Source: Acidimicrobiaceae bacterium | GTDB taxonomy: Bacteria > Actinomycetota > Acidimicrobiia > Acidimicrobiales > Ilumatobacteraceae | Assembly (NCBI GenBank): GCA_006515795.1 | Contig: VFMC01000210.1 | Location: 1-5,898 of the forward strand | Reading direction: 5' to 3' | DNA length: 5,898 nt | Shown here: one piece after another, positions 1-5,898 of the stretch | Numbering within the stretch: position 1 is the stretch's first letter | Layout: each line of letters begins with the position of its first letter | Notes under the pieces: model-generated | Databases searched by the model: none | Told to the model about the DNA's origin: nothing | The model's input: only the letters and a program-made list of their open reading frames with translations | Made by a program: the position numbers and the translations under genes

Positions 1-72
1 CACCATGGCCACCATCGACAACACGTTGAGGACCAGAACGACGTACAGGATGAGATCACGCACGGTTCGCAA
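1..72 (-). CDS. N-terminus of a membrane protein, cut by the window edge
   Basis: Reading leftward from a TTG at 72-70, 24 codons stay open to the window edge and give MRTVRDLILYVVLVLN followed by LSMVAMV with a Val between. The N-terminus is short and basic, followed by about 18 almost purely hydrophobic residues, which looks like a first transmembrane helix or an uncleaved signal anchor. An alternative GTG start lies at 63-61; the only purine-rich stretch upstream (GGTAGG, 79-74) is 10 nt from that GTG and too close to the TTG, so the start is unsettled. The gap to the dppF stop is only 16 nt, so the gene probably belongs to the same transcript. The family cannot be recognised from this length, and a chance open stretch is not excluded. 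Confidence 0.45.
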   Translation of the reverse strand, partial: MRTVRDLILYVVLVLNVLSMVAMV

Positions 73-88
73 GCCTACCGGGTAGGGA

Positions 89-1068
89 TCAGTGGACCGC
101 GTCGGCCAGCGACACCGGCACGCTCTCGGCGTAGTGGCACGCCACCGGATGACCTTGGCCGCGATCGATCAACGCCGGCTCCTCCTCGGCACACAGATCG
201 CGAGCGATCGGACACCTGGTGCGGAACCGGCAACCGCTTGGCGGGTTGATCGGGCTGGGCACGTCGCCCTCGAGCACCACCCGCCGACGCGTGCGCTCGA
301 GCACCGGGTCGGGTTCTGGCACCGCCGACAGCAGCGCTTGCGTGTACGGGTGCGCCGGTGCCGTGTACAGCCGCTCTGCCGGAGCGACTTCCATCAACTT
401 GCCGAGATACATCACGGCCACGTTGTCGCTGATGTGGCGCACGACGCTGAGGTCGTGGGCGATGAACAGGTAGCTCAACCCGAGCTTCGCCTGCAGGTCT
501 TGCAGCAGGTTCACCACACCGGCCTGGATGCTCACGTCGAGCGCCGAGACCGGTTCGTCGAGCACGATGAACGCCGGGTTCAGGGCGAGCGCCCTGGCGA
601 TGCCGATTCTCTGGCGCTGACCTCCGGAGAACTCGTGAGGGAACCGGCGGGCATGGTCGGGGGCGAGGCCGACGAGCTCGAGCAGCTCGGCGACGCGCTC
701 GTCAGCTCGGCGATGGCCGACCCGACCGTGAGCCTGGGGTCGAGCGAGGCCTGAGGATCTTGGAACACGATCTGCATCTGCCGGCGCAGCTCACGAAGCC
801 GCGAACGGTCGAGACCGACGATCTCCTGACCCTCGAACCGCACAGAGCCGGATGTCGGCTCGATCAGGCGCAGCAGGCACCGACCGACGGTGGTCTTGCC
901 GCTGCCGCTCTCGCCGACGAGGCCGAGCGTCTCTCCCTTGGCGATCGAGAACGAGACGCTGGACACGGCTTGCACGGCCGACTTCACCGAGCGCAGGCCG
1001 ACCGACGACTTGACGGTGAACGTCTTGGTCAGCTCCTTCACCTCGAGCAGTGGCTGGCTCACGCTCAT
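89..1068 (-). pseudogene. dppF: Peptide ABC transporter ATP-binding protein DppF/OppF, frameshifted
   Basis: This is the second ATPase of the importer and would power transport on the cytoplasmic face with DppD. As given it is broken into two frames. The first part (ATG at 1068, stop at 580) carries Walker A GESGSGKTT (residues 52-60) and the Q-loop IVFQDPQASLDPR, and is correct up to AIAE (residue 121, near 706). The reading then resumes one frame over from 703: DERVAELLELVGL, signature FSGGQRQR (around 605-631), Walker B IVLDEPVSALD, the switch histidine in FIAHDLS, and the oligopeptide-type C-terminal domain with four cysteines (GCRFRTRC, LCAEEE, VACHYAE). It ends with TGA at 91-89. Joined, the product is about 325 residues, roughly ten short of the usual length; the missing residues are the segment that normally follows IAEPL. 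The start overlaps the dppD stop as ATGA. A second-part product starting at the GTG at 565 would begin at Walker B, so neither half could act as an ATPase. The family call is very safe; whether the break is real is open. Confidence 0.9.
683..713. repeat. 11-bp direct repeat at the dppF break
   Basis: CAGCTCGGCGA occurs at 683-693 and again at 703-713, a 20-bp period, with the second copy lying exactly at the dppF frame change. Both copies are read in the same phase relative to the repeat, as GCC GAG CTG (Ala-Glu-Leu), and 20 is not a multiple of three. Short GCCGAG-rich repeats are common in high-GC genes, and slippage or deletion between such copies is a plausible origin of the lesion. Confidence 0.6.
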
Positions 1069-2042
1069 TGCGCTACCCCCAGCTCGATCTCAGCCGATCG
1101 GATGCAGGCCGACAACGACGGCCCCTGCGGATGCAACTCGGGTATCACCTGATCGCAGGTGGGCTTGGCGTAGACGCACCTCGGGCTGAAGCCACAGCCC
1201 GGTGGGGGGCGCAACATGTTGGGAGGCGACCCGGGGATCGGCAACAGGCGGGATTGGCCGAGCCGCGGGATCGAATGCAGCAAGCCTTGCGAGTACGGAT
1301 GAGTCGGTTGGGCGAACAACGCGTTCACGTCGGCGCGCTCGACCACCCGACCGGCGTACATCACCTGCACCCGGTCGGCCACGCGGGCGATCACGCCGAG
1401 GTCGTGGGTGATCATGACCACCGCGGTGTTCATCTCGGCACGGATCCTGTTGATCACCTCGAGGATCTGGGCCTGCACAGTGACATCGAGTGCCGTGGTG
1501 GGTTCGTCGGCGATCAGCACGTCGGGGTCGTTGGCGATGGCCATCGCGATCATCACGCGCTGGCGCATGCCACCGGAGAACTCGTGCGGGTACTGCCTTG
1601 CGCGAGTCTTCGGTTGCGGGATCCCCACGGTGTCGAGCAGTTCGACGGCGCGATCCATCGCGGCCTTCTTCGAGATGTCCTGGTGCGCTTGGATCATCTC
1701 GATGATCTGGTCGCCGATGCGATACACCGGGTTGAGCGCCGAGAGCGGATCTTGGAAGATCATCGCCACCCGCTTGCCGCGCACGGCGCGCATCACCTTG
1801 GTGGACGCACCGACCATCTCAGTGTCGCCGACGCGAGCGGAGCCGGTGATCCTCGCAGTGCTCGGGAGCAGCCCGAGCATGCCGAGGAAGGTGACCGACT
1901 TGCCCGATCCGCTCTCGCCGACGATGCCGACCATCTCGCCGGGCGCAACCTGCAGATCGACGCCGCGCACTGCCTGCACCACTCCGCTCGGCGTCTTGAA
2001 CTCGACTCGAAGTTGATCGAGTGACAACACTGGCAGCGCCAT
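1065..2042 (-). CDS. dppD: Peptide ABC transporter ATP-binding protein DppD/OppD
   Basis: First ATPase of the importer, 325 residues and intact. Visible in order: Walker A GESGSGKS (42-49), Q-loop MIFQDPLSALNP (94-105), ABC signature FSGGMRQR (155-162), Walker B VLIADEP (175-181), D-loop ALD (184-186) and switch His213 in ITHDLG. The C-terminal oligopeptide/dipeptide domain follows, with HPYSQGLL and four cysteines (C283, C289, C296, C313) spaced CGFSPRC, PTC and SAC. In DppD-type ATPases this cysteine set has been linked to a 4Fe-4S cluster; that it holds one here is inference. The ATG at 2042-2040 is 3 nt past the dppC stop, with only a weak GGGGAA upstream, which suggests coupling to dppC translation. 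The TGA overlaps the dppF ATG by four bases. DppD and OppD cannot be separated on sequence alone. Confidence 0.95.
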   Translation of the reverse strand: MALPVLSLDQLRVEFKTPSGVVQAVRGVDLQVAPGEMVGIVGESGSGKSVTFLGMLGLLPSTARITGSARVGDTEMVGASTKVMRAVRGKRVAMIFQDPLSALNPVYRIGDQIIEMIQAHQDISKKAAMDRAVELLDTVGIPQPKTRARQYPHEFSGGMRQRVMIAMAIANDPDVLIADEPTTALDVTVQAQILEVINRIRAEMNTAVVMITHDLGVIARVADRVQVMYAGRVVERADVNALFAQPTHPYSQGLLHSIPRLGQSRLLPIPGSPPNMLRPPPGCGFSPRCVYAKPTCDQVIPELHPQGPSLSACIRSAEIELGVAQ

Positions 2043-2045
2043 CGG

Positions 2046-3005
2046 TCAGTTCCCCGCGTCGAGCTTCGGGTCGAGCGCATCGCGCAGACCGTCACCGATG
2101 AAGTTGATGCCGATCGCCAGCACGACCAGAGCACCGCACGGGAACGCGACGAGCCACCAGTTGCCCTGCTTGGCGCCTTCCTTGGACAGCTCGATGAGCT
2201 TGCCCAGCGACGTACCGCCCGAACCGGGTTGCGGGCCGAGCCCGAAGAACGCCAGCGTCGATTCGCCGACGATCGCGCCGATGACCGAGATGGTGAGGGC
2301 GACGAGGATCGGGCCGATCGAGTTGGGCAGCAGGTGCGACACCACGATGCGCAGGTTCGATCCGCCAACCGCTCGGGCTGCCTCGATGAACTCGCGTTCC
2401 TTGAGCACGAGCACCTGGCTGCGCACCAGGCGGGCCACACCCATCCAACCGAAGATGGCGAAGAGCCAGATGATGAACCGGATCGAAGTCTGCGGTCCGA
2501 GCACCGGTTCGAGCCAGGAGATGTTGCCGAGGAACTGGCGCATGATGATGACCACGACGAGGAAGGGGAACGCCAGGAAGATGTCGGTGACGCGCATCAT
2601 GATGTCGTCGAACTTGCCGCCGCGGAGGCCGGCCAATGCGCCGGCGGCGGTGCCGAAGACCACCGACAGCAGAGCAGATGCCACGCCGATGAACATCGAC
2701 GTGCGAATGCCCCAGATCAATCGGCTGTAGATGTCGCGGCCGATGTCGTCGGTGCCGAACCAGGCGAGCTTGCTGGGTGGGAGGAAGACGTTGTTGCCTT
2801 CGCTGATGTGGAGCACCTGTTCGTTCACGCCGTAGCGCGCCGTGAAAGGAGCAAGGATCACGATGATCGACAGGATCGCCATGACGACCGTGGAGATCGC
2901 CGCGCCACGGTGGTGCCAGTAGCGATTCCAGGCCATCTTCCGCGGCGAGAGGGTGTCGACGAGGCCTTGCTGAGCGTCGATCGACGGTGCAGTTGTGCTA
3001 CTCAA
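2046..3005 (-). CDS. dppC: Peptide ABC transporter permease DppC/OppC
   Basis: Second channel subunit, 319 residues, inner membrane. A cytoplasmic N-terminal tail precedes transmembrane helix 1 (about 36-54). A loop then carries the typical FGTDDIGRDIYSRLIWG (83-99), and five more hydrophobic segments lie at about 103-126, 143-157, 174-191, 232-256 and 284-303. The EAA coupling loop that docks on the ATPases is EFIEAARAVGGSNLRIVVSH (205-224). The C-terminus GDGLRDALDPKL is characteristic of DppC. I chose the TTG start at 3005-3003: it has GAGGA six bases upstream and overlaps the dppB stop by eight bases. The next in-frame ATG (residue 24) would leave a gap and lacks support. Substrate specificity lies mainly with the binding protein, so the peptide role is inferred from the family. 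Confidence 0.95.
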   Translation of the reverse strand: MSSTTAPSIDAQQGLVDTLSPRKMAWNRYWHHRGAAISTVVMAILSIIVILAPFTARYGVNEQVLHISEGNNVFLPPSKLAWFGTDDIGRDIYSRLIWGIRTSMFIGVASALLSVVFGTAAGALAGLRGGKFDDIMMRVTDIFLAFPFLVVVIIMRQFLGNISWLEPVLGPQTSIRFIIWLFAIFGWMGVARLVRSQVLVLKEREFIEAARAVGGSNLRIVVSHLLPNSIGPILVALTISVIGAIVGESTLAFFGLGPQPGSGGTSLGKLIELSKEGAKQGNWWLVAFPCGALVVLAIGINFIGDGLRDALDPKLDAGN

Positions 3006-3969
3006 GTCGAATCCTCGGGTCGAGATAGGCGTATGCCAGGTCGGCGATCAGGTTGAACATGAGCACCGACGTGACGATGATCACCAGATAGGGCATCATC
3101 TGCGGGAAGTCGCCGTTGGTAGAGGCTCTGATGAAGAACACACCCATGCCCGGGTAGTTGAAGATGTTCTCGGTGATGATCAGCCCGCCGAGAAGCGCCC
3201 CGATGTCGATGGCCAGCACGGTGACCACCGGGATGAGCGCGTTGCGCACACCGTGGCGACGCAGCACTGCGCCTTCGGAGATGCCTTTGGCGCGGGCCGT
3301 GCGCAAGTAGTCGGCCGACGACACGTCGAGCAGCGAGGCGCGCATGTACCGGCTGTAGGCCGAGATGGTCTGGATGGCGACCACGGTGACCGGCAGAGTC
3401 AGGTGCTTCAACATCAGCATCAGGTCGAATCCCTCGTGGCCCGGGGGATACACCCCGACGGGCGGCAGCCAGCCGAGCTGCACTGCGAACACCAACTGCA
3501 ACACCACACCAGACACGAACGGCGGGATCGAGCCGAGGAAGAACGCCGCGGTGTTGACCGTGGTGTCGAACCAACCGCCAGGATGCCGCGCCGCGAGCAC
3601 GCCGAGCGACAAGCCGACGGAGATGCCGACAACGGAGGCGATGCCAGCCAGCCGGAGGGTGTTGAAGATCGCGTAGCGCAGCGGGGGCCACACCTCGGCC
3701 CTGCCCTTGATGCTCCGCGACCACTGCTCGGGACCCTGCACGAACCGCCACAGCCACTCCTTGTAGCCGCGCAGGTAGCCGCCGAATCCGTCGTACAGCC
3801 CGTTGACCTCCCGGTACTGCTGCATCTTGGCCTTGGAGGCTCGCGGGTTGGCTCGCTTGTACGACGCCACCGGATCCCAGCCGATGCGCACCGCGCAGTA
3901 CACGAGGAAGGTCACGAACACGATCGTCGGCAGCAACCACAAAGCTCGACGAACGATGAACCTGAGCAA
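2998..3969 (-). CDS. dppB: Peptide ABC transporter permease DppB/OppB
   Basis: First channel subunit, 323 residues, inner membrane. Helix 1 is at about 9-29 in the standard opening LRFIVRRALWLLPTIVFVTF. A long extracytoplasmic segment (about 30-103) follows, rich in Lys, Arg, Trp and Tyr, beginning GWDPV where Escherichia coli DppB has PGDP. Further hydrophobic segments lie at about 104-125, 138-162 (with the family motif SIPPF), 189-205, 245-266 and 292-313. The EAA coupling loop is DYLRTARAKGISEGAVLRRH (220-239), followed by GVRNAL. The C-terminus YAYLDPRIRLE is typical. The start is a TTG at 3969-3967 with a purine run AGAGGGGG six bases upstream; no in-frame ATG lies nearby. The gene follows the terminator and repeat region and leads a tightly packed B-C-D-F block. 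Confidence 0.95.
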   Translation of the reverse strand: MLRFIVRRALWLLPTIVFVTFLVYCAVRIGWDPVASYKRANPRASKAKMQQYREVNGLYDGFGGYLRGYKEWLWRFVQGPEQWSRSIKGRAEVWPPLRYAIFNTLRLAGIASVVGISVGLSLGVLAARHPGGWFDTTVNTAAFFLGSIPPFVSGVVLQLVFAVQLGWLPPVGVYPPGHEGFDLMLMLKHLTLPVTVVAIQTISAYSRYMRASLLDVSSADYLRTARAKGISEGAVLRRHGVRNALIPVVTVLAIDIGALLGGLIITENIFNYPGMGVFFIRASTNGDFPQMMPYLVIIVTSVLMFNLIADLAYAYLDPRIRLE

Positions 3970-3979
3970 CGCACACCCC

Positions 3980-4024
3980 CTCTACAAAACGAAACTGCTC
4001 TACAACAATGAAGCTTCTCTACAA
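3980..4024 (-). repeat. Three TTGTAGAG direct repeats upstream of dppB
   Basis: On the minus strand TTGTAGAG occurs at 4024-4017, 4005-3998 and 3987-3980, with starts 19 and 18 bases apart. The outer copies share more sequence (CTCTACAAAA, then GAAACTG, on the plus strand). The stretch 3981-4031 is only about one third GC, in sharp contrast to the flanking genes. It lies between the terminator and the dppB ribosome site, so it could be a protein-binding array, part of an internal promoter or an RNA element. No known operator is recognised; the role is unknown. Confidence 0.6.
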
Positions 4025-4061
4025 AAAGGAAACTGGGGCCGGCCCCAAGGCCGGCCCCAGT
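4022..4061 (-). terminator. Rho-independent terminator after the binding-protein gene
   Basis: ACTGGGGCCGGCC (4032-4044) pairs perfectly with GGCCGGCCCCAGT (4049-4061) around a four-base loop, giving a 13-bp, very GC-rich stem. Reading leftward it is followed by TTCCTTTTTG (4031-4022), the T-tract expected on the minus strand; the other side has no T-tract, so it is directional. It begins 26 nt past the restored binding-protein stop. Partial read-through would give less mRNA for the membrane complex than for the binding protein. Confidence 0.85.
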
Positions 4062-4249
4062 GTCTCACAACTCTTGCTAGGTCGCGATCAGAGGATCTCG
4101 ACGACCGGCTCGCTGGCCATCATCTCGTCGAGGACGTACGTCTGGTCGGCGGTGGTGTTGAACGGCCCGGGCGAAACCGGGAAGGCAGCCATCCACACGA
4201 ACCACGACGAGTTGGCGCACTCGGTGATCGGGTTCTGGCAGCCGGCCGT

Positions 4250-4254
4250 GGGGC
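4250..4254 (-). other. Probable one-base deletion in the binding-protein gene
   Basis: A run of four G on the plus strand (4250-4253) is read as GCC CCA CGG on the coding strand, after which the frame degenerates. Adding one base here restores GAG ATC GCC CCC ACG GCC GGC TGC CAG and an open frame to a sensible stop at 4088, with Trp, Phe, Met and paired Cys instead of Arg/Ser/Pro runs. Homopolymer runs are typical sites for both replication slippage and sequencing error. Confidence 0.8.
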
Positions 4255-5560
4255 GATCTCGCCGTTGGTGTTGCCGACCCGGTCGGTGCGGTAGGCGCCG
4301 ATGTTCGGGAACTGCAGCGTCGGCAGCATGAGGAAGTCGTCACGCATCGCCTGCAAGACGCTCTTCACCAACTCGGTGCGGGCGTCTTCGTCGACCTCCA
4401 CGTCGGCATCGATGAGCGCCTGCGTGGCAGCCTCGTTGCACCAACCCTGCTGGTTCTGACCCTGGAAGTCGTTCTCCTCCGAAGGGATCTGATCGCAGCC
4501 CCAGCTACGCATGTACGAGGGGTCGGGGATGACGGTGTTGATGAACATCGCCAGGTCGTAGTCGAGTGACGGGAGCCGCGTCTCGAACACGCACGGGAGT
4601 GCCTCGCAGTTGTCGGCATGAACCTTGAAGCCGGCCTCGGCCATCAGCGGGATCATGAACTCCTGGGTGCTCTCACGACGGGTGTTGCCGGTGTTGACCA
4701 TCCAGCGAACGTCGGGGACCTCGCCATCGGGGTTCACCCAGAAGCCGTCGGCGCCCTTCGTCCAGCCTGCCTCCTCGAGCAGCGCAACCGCGCCGTCGGG
4801 GTCGTAGGCATCGGCGAACACGTCGTCGCAGTACGGACCGGGAGCGATCGGGCCACAGTCGAGCAGCGGGAGCCCTTGGGCGAACGGTGCGTAGATCTGC
4901 TGGTACAGCGCCTCACGGTCGATCGACATCGCGAACGCCTTGCGGTAGACCTCGTCGCTGAACGGCCCGCCGAGGGCGGGATCCTGCTGGAAGTACAGAC
5001 CCTCGAAGCCACCACCGGGGGCGGCGTCGAACTTCACGTTCGGGTCGGCCAGTTCCTGGTCGATGCCGGTGTACGCCTGCGGGAAGATGAAGTCGACGGT
5101 GCCGGCCTTCAACAGCGTCGGGCCGTCTTCGGCCAGAACGATGACGACCTTCTCGGCGGTCGGTACGTGCTCACCCAGGTAACCAGGGTTCGGCACCATC
5201 ACGATCTGCTCGTTGGTCCACGAGTCGATGATCCATTCGCGACCGGAGTAGGAGATGCCTTCGTCGAACGCCTCGGAGACGTCGCTGCAATCGTCGACGG
5301 CGGCTGCCTTGATCAGCGAGTTGCTGAAGACGTTCTTGTACGGCGCGTAGGTGGACGCCCACTCGACGATGACCTGCTGGTCGCTCTCGCCGGCGGTGAT
5401 CGACAGGATCTGGTCGTAGCCGGTGGTGCTCAGCGAGCCCGGCGTGTTCATGATCGCGTCGAGCGTGCACTGGAAGTCGGCGACGCCGATCGGCGAGCCG
5501 TCTTCCCACACCGCGGTTTCGGCGATGTCGTACGTGATGCGCATGGCTGCACCAGATTCC

Positions 5561-5650
5561 GGCGGCTCGGTGTCCCCCGTCGTGGTGCCTGGCGGCTCGG
5601 TGTCGGCCGTCGTGGTGCCTGGCGCGTCGGTGCCTCCGGTCGTGGTGGCC
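5561..5650 (-). repeat. Three 30-bp tandem repeats encoding the lipoprotein linker
   Basis: Units at 5561-5590, 5591-5620 and 5621-5650. The first two differ at two bases and the third at about eight from the second. Each encodes ten residues: GTTTGDTEPP, GTTTADTEPP and ATTTGGTDAP. The unit is a multiple of three, so copy-number change keeps the frame. The segment lies between the lipid anchor and the folded body, where a flexible spacer through the cell envelope is expected. Confidence 0.85.
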
Positions 5651-5760
5651 GGCGCGGTATCTGTCGTGGGCTCGTCGTCGCCGCATGCTGCAGCAATGAA
5701 CGAGAGACTCACGGCAAGTGCAGCGAACTTGGCGCTGCGCCTCGTGGTGCTCACGTGGTG

Positions 5761-5767
5761 TCCTCCT
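5761..5767 (-). promoter_or_regulatory. Strong Shine-Dalgarno for the binding-protein gene
   Basis: AGGAGGA on the coding strand lies six bases before the GTG at 5754. It is the best ribosome site in the window and fixes the start, placing the lipobox cysteine at residue 24. Confidence 0.85.
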
Positions 5768-5845
5768 GATGGTGGTTCGGAGGGAGGTTGTCGAACTCGT
5801 CGGGAAGACCGTCGGGCGAGCCGCCGTTCTGTCCGATGTCATTCC

Positions 5846-5874
5846 CTCACGCCGTCCTCCCCGATCGGCGTGAG
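5846..5874. promoter_or_regulatory. Perfect 9-bp inverted repeat in the operon leader
   Basis: CTCACGCCG (5846-5854) and CGGCGTGAG (5866-5874) pair perfectly across 11 bases. The element lies about 90 nt upstream of the GTG. No T-tract follows on either strand, so a terminator is unlikely. A weak -10-like TATCGT on the minus strand (5887-5882) would put a transcript start at about the outer edge of the repeat, making it either an operator or a hairpin at the 5' end of the mRNA. The -35 region would lie outside the window. No known regulator site is recognised. Nothing else stands out in 5768-5898. Confidence 0.5.
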
Positions 5875-5898
5875 CGCCCGCACGATAGCACCCAAGAT

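Larger units (their letters stand above)
4088..5754 (-). pseudogene. ABC transporter substrate-binding lipoprotein (SBP family 5), damaged
   Basis: This is the extracytoplasmic ligand-binding protein of the importer. The N-terminus has basic RR and K, a hydrophobic core (10-20) and a lipobox IAAAC, so Cys24 would be lipid-anchored. A Thr/Pro/acidic linker (about 25-66) follows. The body shows family-5 features: AVWEDGSPIGVADFQ, ILSITAGE, VPNPGYLGEHVPTAEK, LLKAGTVDFIF, FSDEVYRKAFAMSIDREAL and DPDGAVALLEEAGWT. The frame is right up to GEIA (498-501), then a one-base loss near 4250-4254 turns the last 43 residues into Arg/Pro/Ser-rich nonsense ending at 4120. The other frame gives a plausible C-terminus (GCQNPITECANSSWFVW, later DEMMASEPVVEIL) with stop TGA at 4090-4088, about 555 residues in all. 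The usual N-terminal lobe segment before RITYDIAETAVW seems absent. Cysteines fall in close pairs, as in disulfide-bonded secreted proteins. The start is GTG at 5754 with AGGAGGA six bases upstream. The ligand is unknown; peptides are inferred from the neighbours. Confidence 0.9.

Noticed and set aside
74..86. Short near-palindrome CTACCGGGTAG between dppF and the next gene
   Set aside because: The arms are only five bases with no T-tract; this is expected by chance and too weak for a terminator or operator call.
700..713. Programmed ribosomal frameshift in dppF
   Set aside because: No slippery heptamer or A/T-rich slip site is present at GCC GAG CTG ACG, no clear downstream structure is seen, and the product would still lack about ten family residues.
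1050..2024. Plus-strand open frame (324 codons) opposite dppD
   Set aside because: It is a shadow of dppD, rich in His, Arg, Asp and Gly with no recognisable domain and no ribosome site of note.
2995..4011. Plus-strand open frame (338 codons) opposite dppB
   Set aside because: It has biased His/Arg/Glu/Gln composition and mirrors an intact permease with all its expected helices.
4032..4061. Hairpin as a mobile-element end or REP sequence
   Set aside because: It is a single copy, followed by a T-tract on the coding strand and placed just past a stop codon; a terminator explains it fully.
4248..4256. Programmed frameshift in the binding-protein gene
   Set aside because: The site is a short C-run in coding sense without a recognised slip-and-stimulate arrangement; a one-base deletion at a homopolymer is simpler.
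4618..5769. Long plus-strand open frame (383 codons) opposite the binding-protein gene
   Set aside because: It is antisense to a gene with a clear lipobox, family motifs and ribosome site; its Arg/Val/Asp/His-rich composition is the usual mirror of a high-GC gene.
5171..5842. Minus-strand open frame overlapping the binding-protein start
   Set aside because: It runs out of frame through the lipoprotein coding region and is an Arg/His-rich repeat-like translation without a fold signature.

Overview
The window holds one operon on the minus strand (right to left): a five-gene peptide-type ABC importer of the Dpp/Opp family, plus the first codons of one further gene that runs off the left edge. 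High GC, GTG and TTG starts, a lipoprotein leader ending in Ala-Ala-Ala-Cys-Gly-Asp-Asp and a Thr/Pro/Asp/Glu linker suggest a high-GC actinobacterium, perhaps of the Acidimicrobiia (Ilumatobacter-like). That placement is inference from style, not a taxonomic result.

Layout in transcription order: a 131-nt leader with a perfect 9-bp inverted repeat (5846-5874) and a strong Shine-Dalgarno (5761-5767); a substrate-binding lipoprotein (5754 to 4088); a 118-nt gap with a strong rho-independent terminator (4022-4061) followed by an AT-rich stretch holding three TTGTAGAG direct repeats (3980-4024); the permeases dppB (3969-2998) and dppC (3005-2046); the ATPases dppD (2042-1065) and dppF (1068-89); then a hydrophobic N-terminus (72-1). 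From dppB onward the genes overlap or nearly touch, so they look translationally coupled. The terminator after the binding-protein gene fits the usual arrangement in which the binding protein is made in excess over the membrane complex.

The binding protein would be anchored to the outer face of the membrane and hand a peptide or similar ligand to the DppB-DppC channel, with DppD and DppF hydrolysing ATP on the inner face. The substrate cannot be read from the sequence.

The family is ordinary. What stands out is damage. dppF is split by a frameshift that also removes about ten residues. The binding-protein gene has a one-base frameshift near its 3' end at a run of four G. Its N-terminal lobe also seems to lack about 60 residues directly after the linker. 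dppB, dppC and dppD look intact. Either the importer is freshly inactivated or the assembly carries small deletion errors; raw reads would decide. I found no RNA gene, CRISPR array, insertion sequence or sign of an undescribed system.
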